Assembly (NCBI GenBank): GCA_024274785.1
Contig: JAJSAM010000060.1
Location: 1 to 64,000, forward strand
Length of the DNA: 64,000 nucleotides
Source: Planctomycetota bacterium
Lineage (GTDB): Bacteria > Planctomycetota > JAJSAM01
Direction of reading: 5' to 3'
Below the pieces are notes generated by a model. That model did not search any database and was not told where the DNA came from. It saw only the letters and a program-made list of their open reading frames with translations. Shown in pieces: positions 60,389-64,000 of the stretch. Position 1 is the first letter of the stretch; every line of letters begins with the position of its first letter. The position numbers and the translations under genes are program-made.

Positions 60389-61276
60389 ATGATGGAACCC
60401 AGTCACTCGAATTCAGGGAAGCGGCGCAGGGTGATCCTCTGGATCCTCGCGGTCGTGCTCACCCTCGCCACCGCGTATTATCAGCGCCGCACCGGCCCCA
60501 CCCGGCCGCTGCCTTTCTCCTACGAGATGGCTGGCCAATCGCTCTCCGGCAAGCTCCTGCGTTCCGAGGTCACCACCGAGGACGCACGGATTGCCGTGCC
60601 GGCGCCGGCGGGCGCGGAGGGCCGATTGCTCTACCGGCGCTTCGGCACCGACGATCCGTTCTCCACCGTACTGATGGAGCATGAGGAGGGCCGGCTCGTG
60701 GGATCGCTGCCGGCGCAGCCTCCGGCGGGGAAACTCGACTACCACATCCGCATCCGGCGCTCCGCGGAAGAGGCGCGATTGCCGGAAGGGCCGGACGAGC
60801 ACGTCACCATCCGGTTCAAGGGCGCCGTCCCGCCCCAGGTGCTCGCTCCCCACATCCTCTTCATGTTCCTCTCTCTCCTGATCGGGCTCCGGACCGCCCT
60901 CGGCGCCGCCTTCGATCCGCGGGGACTCAGGGAGTTCTTCGGAGTGACCTTCCTCTGCCTCACCCTCGGAGGCATGCTCCTCGGGCCCTTCGTCCAGAAG
61001 TACGCATTCGGGGAGTTCTGGACCGGCTGGCCGAACGGCAAGGATCTGACGGACAACAAGACCCTGATCATGTGGCTCGGCTGGGGCATCGCCGGCATCG
61101 TCGTGCTCTTCCTTGCCCGGAAGAAGCTCATCGCCGCCCGGGTCGCGGTGATCCTGGCCACCGCGGTGATGATCGCCATGTATCTGATTCCCCACAGTTT
61201 CCGTGGCAGTTCACTGAACTACCGGGCGATGGACGAGGGCATCCCGGCGCAGGAGGCGATCGAAACCGGGAAGTAG
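60389..61276 (+). CDS. Hypothetical inner-membrane protein
   Basis: 295 residues that I do not recognise. One N-terminal membrane helix (VILWILAVVLTLATAYY) is followed by a periplasmic beta-type domain of about 120 residues (ARIAVPAPAGAEGRLLYRRF) and then four membrane helices (PHILFMFLSLLIGLRTAL, FFGVTFLCLTLGGMLLGPF, IMWLGWGIAGIVVLFLA, VAVILATAVMIAMYLI). The segment GEFWTGWPNGKDLTDNK between helices is hydrophilic and distinctive. It lies 59 bases after pgl on the same strand. Two consecutive Met codons at 60389; either could start. Confidence 0.6.
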   Translation: MMEPSHSNSGKRRRVILWILAVVLTLATAYYQRRTGPTRPLPFSYEMAGQSLSGKLLRSEVTTEDARIAVPAPAGAEGRLLYRRFGTDDPFSTVLMEHEEGRLVGSLPAQPPAGKLDYHIRIRRSAEEARLPEGPDEHVTIRFKGAVPPQVLAPHILFMFLSLLIGLRTALGAAFDPRGLREFFGVTFLCLTLGGMLLGPFVQKYAFGEFWTGWPNGKDLTDNKTLIMWLGWGIAGIVVLFLARKKLIAARVAVILATAVMIAMYLIPHSFRGSSLNYRAMDEGIPAQEAIETGK

Positions 61277-61297
61277 CTCGACCGGCGACGCCGAGGA

Positions 61298-62650
61298 TCA
61301 TTTCGACCAGGGCGTCCGCGTCGCTCTGCGGTCCAGGCCGTACTGTCGGACCTTCCGCCAGAGAGTGGACCGATGCATGCCGAGTTCCCGCGCGGTGAGT
61401 TGGCGGTTCCAGTTGTTCCGCTCGAGTGACTCCTCGATGATGGCGCGCTCGGATCGTTCGGCCTTCGCCGGCCGCCGGGAATCCCGTGCGGAAGCCTGGA
61501 TCTTCACCGGCAGGTGCAACACCTCGATCTGCTCCCCCCGGCACATCACGAAGGCGTGTTCGATGGCATTCTCCAACTCCCGCACATTGCCGGGAAAGTC
61601 ATAACGCCGCAGGAGGGCAATGACCTCCGGCGCCACTCGTGAAATGCTCTTCCCGCGCCGCTCCCGGAACTTGGCGATGAAGTGGTCGATCAGGAGCGGT
61701 ATGTCCTCGGGGCGGTCTTTCAGGGCCGGCAGGCACACGCTGACGACGTTGACCCGGTAGAACAGCTCCTCCCGAAAGGTGCCGTTCTCGATCATCATCT
61801 CCAGATTGCGATTGGTGCAGGCCAGGATCCGGGCGTCGACCTTGTGCACCTTCACCGAACCGAGTGGACTGAACTCACCGGAGGAGAGCACGCGAAAGAG
61901 CTTCACCTGCAGCGGCGGCGGCATCTCGCCGATCTCGTCGAGGAGCAGCGTGCCGCCGTGGGCCATCTGGAAGTGTCCAGGCTTGTTGCGCTTGGCGTCG
62001 GTGAAGGCGCCCCGCTCGTAGCCGAAGAGTTCGGACTCGAGCAGGTTCTCCGGGAGAGCGCCGCAGTTCAGCTTGATGAAGGGGCCCTTGCGGCGCGGGC
62101 TCAGGTTGTGCAGGGCCTGCGCGATCAGTTCCTTCCCGGTGCCGCTCGCCCCCTCGATCAGGACGCTGCACTCGGATACCGCCACATCCGGAAGCAACGC
62201 GAGAACCTGCTGCATCTCCTCGTTGGCGCTGACCAGGTTCTCGATGCCGGTGCAGCGCTTGATCTGCTGTTCGAGGTTCTCGATCTCGGACAGATCCCGA
62301 AAGAACTCGACCGCGCCGAGGGCCATCCCGTCATCATCCCGAAGGATGCTGGTCGTCACGCTGATCGGCAGCTTGCGACCGTCGCGGGTGATGATCGTGA
62401 CGCGGACGTTGGCGACCTGCTCACCGTTCGCCAGAGTGGTCCGCAGCGCACAACGCCGGTTGCAGAGCTCGGTGCGAAAAATGTCGAAGCAGAAGCTCCC
62501 GATCGCCTCATCCCGCGAGAAGCCGGAGATGCGCTCCGCCGCCCGGTTGAACGAGGTGATGCGGCACTCGCGGTCGGTGGTGAAACAACCGTCGGAAATG
62601 CTGTCGAAGATGATCGCGGAGATCCGCTGCTGCTCCCTGTCCGGCATCAT
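61298..62650 (-). CDS. PAS-domain sigma-54-dependent transcriptional activator (GAFTDA variant)
   Basis: 450 residues. It consists of a PAS domain (about 8-125) with a cysteine cluster (FCFDIFRTELCNRRC), an AAA+ domain (Walker A GASGTGKELIAQAL, Walker B GGTLLLDEIGEMP) and a Fis-type helix-turn-helix (QLTARELGMHRSTLWRKVRQ). The loop that touches sigma-54 reads GAFTDA instead of GAFTGA. The Cys-rich PAS may bind a redox or metal cofactor. The ATG at 62650 has GGAAG upstream; the frame opening at 62773 overlaps the upstream gene. It appears to be the third gene of a three-gene operon with Usp-like and DUF1847 genes. Confidence 0.88.
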   Translation of the reverse strand: MMPDREQQRISAIIFDSISDGCFTTDRECRITSFNRAAERISGFSRDEAIGSFCFDIFRTELCNRRCALRTTLANGEQVANVRVTIITRDGRKLPISVTTSILRDDDGMALGAVEFFRDLSEIENLEQQIKRCTGIENLVSANEEMQQVLALLPDVAVSECSVLIEGASGTGKELIAQALHNLSPRRKGPFIKLNCGALPENLLESELFGYERGAFTDAKRNKPGHFQMAHGGTLLLDEIGEMPPPLQVKLFRVLSSGEFSPLGSVKVHKVDARILACTNRNLEMMIENGTFREELFYRVNVVSVCLPALKDRPEDIPLLIDHFIAKFRERRGKSISRVAPEVIALLRRYDFPGNVRELENAIEHAFVMCRGEQIEVLHLPVKIQASARDSRRPAKAERSERAIIEESLERNNWNRQLTARELGMHRSTLWRKVRQYGLDRRATRTPWSK

Positions 62651-62750
62651 CCGGTGGCTCTTCCAGGAGGACCGGGACTCAATCCGGCCACGTTCGGCCA
62701 TCCTCCCGGACATCGAAGCGCTGATGAGTGCACGTTCCACGGAAGCTCCA

Positions 62751-63308
62751 TCAAGCGATGTTGCAGCTCGCATCCACGTCGTTGAGCTTCCGCCAGGTCC
62801 CTCGGAACAGGTTCAGCTTGTCCGCCAGGAGGACAGCCTGAGCATTCAGATAGTAGCGCACCCTCCTCCATCGACCGACAAGGACCACGGGGGCGAGGAA
62901 GTGCCTCGCGAATTCCTCGATCGGCATGTTCCCGAAGGCGCCCCCCGTCTCGAGATAGGGGATGACGAGGAGCTCGTATTCACGCCTCTTCAGGCAGCGC
63001 CGCAATTCCGTGCCTTCTCGCCCCTCGCAGACCCGAAAGCCCACGTCGAGGTAGTCGCCAAGGCGGCCCTCGTAGTACATCCGGAGCTGGCGGTCGGCAA
63101 GAATGAGGTTCCGCTCCCGGTCCACATCACGCACCGGTCCGTCCGGCTGGTCGGGGTCGTGAACGAGGAAGGGGGAGTTCGGAAACGCGAAGATGTTCAA
63201 CTGAAGCTGATGTCGCTTCGCCAGGGCCAGCGCGTACCGCATCGCCCGATCCCCCACCGGGGAATAGTGAGCGCAAAGCCCCACGGATTTCAAGGTCAGG
63301 GTCGTCAT
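62751..63308 (-). CDS. Universal-stress-protein-like protein
   Basis: 185 residues with a Usp-type alpha/beta fold: SVGLCAHYSPVGDRAMRYAL, then ALAKRHQLQLNIFAFPNSPF, and YELLVIPYLETGGAFGNMPI with a late strand LAPVVLVGRWR. The ATP-binding GxxGx9G(S/T) signature of classical UspA is not clearly kept. The last 35 residues (RYYLNAQAVLLADKLNLFRG) are an added helix. Its start directly abuts the stop of the DUF1847 gene, so the two are coupled. A signalling or sensory role with the downstream sigma-54 activator is inferred. Confidence 0.65.
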   Translation of the reverse strand: MTTLTLKSVGLCAHYSPVGDRAMRYALALAKRHQLQLNIFAFPNSPFLVHDPDQPDGPVRDVDRERNLILADRQLRMYYEGRLGDYLDVGFRVCEGREGTELRRCLKRREYELLVIPYLETGGAFGNMPIEEFARHFLAPVVLVGRWRRVRYYLNAQAVLLADKLNLFRGTWRKLNDVDASCNIA

Positions 63309-63309
63309 T

Positions 63310-63909
63310 TCATCTCCTCCGGGACCCGGCCGGACGCGGGTTCACCCCTTCACGCTCCAGGTCTTCCAGGGAATACCGCGTGTAGATCGCCGCGACGGGA
63401 TTGTGCGCCAGGCGGCGGTCCTTCACGAACAGGGTGGTGACCGGAGACTCGCTCTCCGCGGTAAAGAGCACGTCGCAACCGAGGCACAGGCCGGCCAGGA
63501 CATTCAGGTCGCTGCCGGCGTCGTTCAGGATGCGGGCCTGCAGCACCGGGTTGCAGCGACCGTCTCCGTTCTGCTCCCCGGGCGACCCGGTTCCAACGCG
63601 ACAGCACACCGGCAGGACGGTGAAGAAACGCGAGAGGATGCGCGTGAGGGTTTCCGCCTCGGCGAAGAGCTCCTGGCAGAACGCAAGTCCCAGGCGCTCG
63701 TAACCCACCCCCACGCCGAAATGGACCAGTTCCGCGATCCGGCACAGTTTCGGATCGGACTCCGCGGAGACATCGCGGCCCACCTCGTAGATCTGTTCGG
63801 CCTGACGGCCGAGCCGGGGCACCACTTCTCCCGTGGGGTCGAAGGAGCAGGAGAGGCCGACCATGCACGGGCGATTCTCACACCCGATACAGTCCACCTC
63901 CGGCAGCAA
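63310..63909 (-). CDS. DUF1847 cysteine-rich (metal-binding) protein, open to the window edge
   Basis: 199 codons to the first possible start (TTG 63909), but the frame stays open to position 64000 without a stop, so the N-terminus probably lies outside. The family is shown by FGVGVGYERLGLAFCQELFA, CNPVLQARILNDAGSDLNVL, AGLCLGCDVLF and SPVTTLFVKDRRLAHNP. Cysteine-rich N-terminal sequence (CIGCENRPCMVGLSC) could bind a metal or an iron-sulfur cluster. The family occurs mainly in anaerobes and has no assigned function. Confidence 0.8.
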   Translation of the reverse strand: MLPEVDCIGCENRPCMVGLSCSFDPTGEVVPRLGRQAEQIYEVGRDVSAESDPKLCRIAELVHFGVGVGYERLGLAFCQELFAEAETLTRILSRFFTVLPVCCRVGTGSPGEQNGDGRCNPVLQARILNDAGSDLNVLAGLCLGCDVLFTAESESPVTTLFVKDRRLAHNPVAAIYTRYSLEDLEREGVNPRPAGSRRR

Positions 63910-64000
63910 GCCGGAGCCACGGATGAAGCTCCGTTCCGCACCAAGACCGTGGCCGGGGTTCAGTTCACCGAGGCAGAGCGCGGCGACAACCTCATCGAGT

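Overview
This is a GC-rich bacterial chromosome segment with about 60 genes on both strands. There are no tRNA or rRNA genes, no CRISPR array and no recognisable transposase. Lipoproteins, signal peptides, an HflK/HflC pair, M1 and M50 peptidases and a PEP-CTERM-type surface protein point to a diderm, probably uncultured lineage. The mix of oxygen-sensitive enzymes (2-oxoacid:ferredoxin oxidoreductase, a 2-hydroxyacyl-CoA dehydratase activase-type protein) and oxygen-using ones (BoxB) suggests a facultative or microaerobic life. A Planctomycetota- or FCB-like affiliation would fit, but the sequence alone does not settle it.

Layout. 1-578: tandem 125-bp repeats joined to the orphan 3' end of a membrane-protein gene. 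632-3315 (minus): RecQ, dodecin and a small cytochrome c-type lipoprotein. 3561-6824 (plus): a 2-oxoacid:ferredoxin oxidoreductase operon (ferredoxin, alpha, fused beta-gamma) ending in a rubrerythrin. 7130-7806: a VapBC toxin-antitoxin cassette bracketed by two near-identical palindromes. 7911-10169: a GlsB-like membrane protein and a secreted TPR metallopeptidase. 10387-13697: overlapping gatE and gatD, the two subunits of the archaeal-type Glu-tRNA(Gln) amidotransferase. 13789-20066: a methyltransferase-like protein, a STAS protein, a truncated epimerase, DUF309, a C45 acyltransferase and a heptad-repeat membrane protein. 20451-24644: a very long activase/dehydratase gene broken by an in-frame TAG.

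24743-34697: a thioredoxin-fold lipoprotein, SHMT, citrate synthase, an M50 protease with an Rsm22-type methyltransferase, a DUF697 protein, an AmrS-like radical SAM enzyme and an untracked 50-residue zinc-ribbon protein. 34821-42852: an alpha/beta hydrolase, a SprT-like protein, an M1 aminopeptidase with HEAT-like repeats, a TerB-like protein and an hflK-hflC-GYF operon. 42970-46034: boxC-boxB of aerobic benzoyl-CoA degradation, without boxA nearby. 46228-54864: thioredoxin-fold proteins with incomplete active sites, a PEP-CTERM-like protein, a B12 radical SAM enzyme, a PDZ esterase, a TauE transporter and a gene split by an in-frame TGA. 55090-61276: a membrane MutS-like ATPase and the gnd-zwf-pgl operon of the oxidative pentose phosphate pathway. 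61298-64000 (minus): DUF1847, a Usp-like protein and a PAS/sigma-54 activator.

The features conventional annotation would not explain are: a dispersed long-hairpin element in three copies (14506, 19073, 56872), whose left arm recurs at 36510-36524 and which tends to begin right after stop codons; a short GGGACG-type hairpin family at four sites; the paired palindromes around vapBC; and two reading frames that run straight through single stop codons (TAG at 21810, TGA at 54277).
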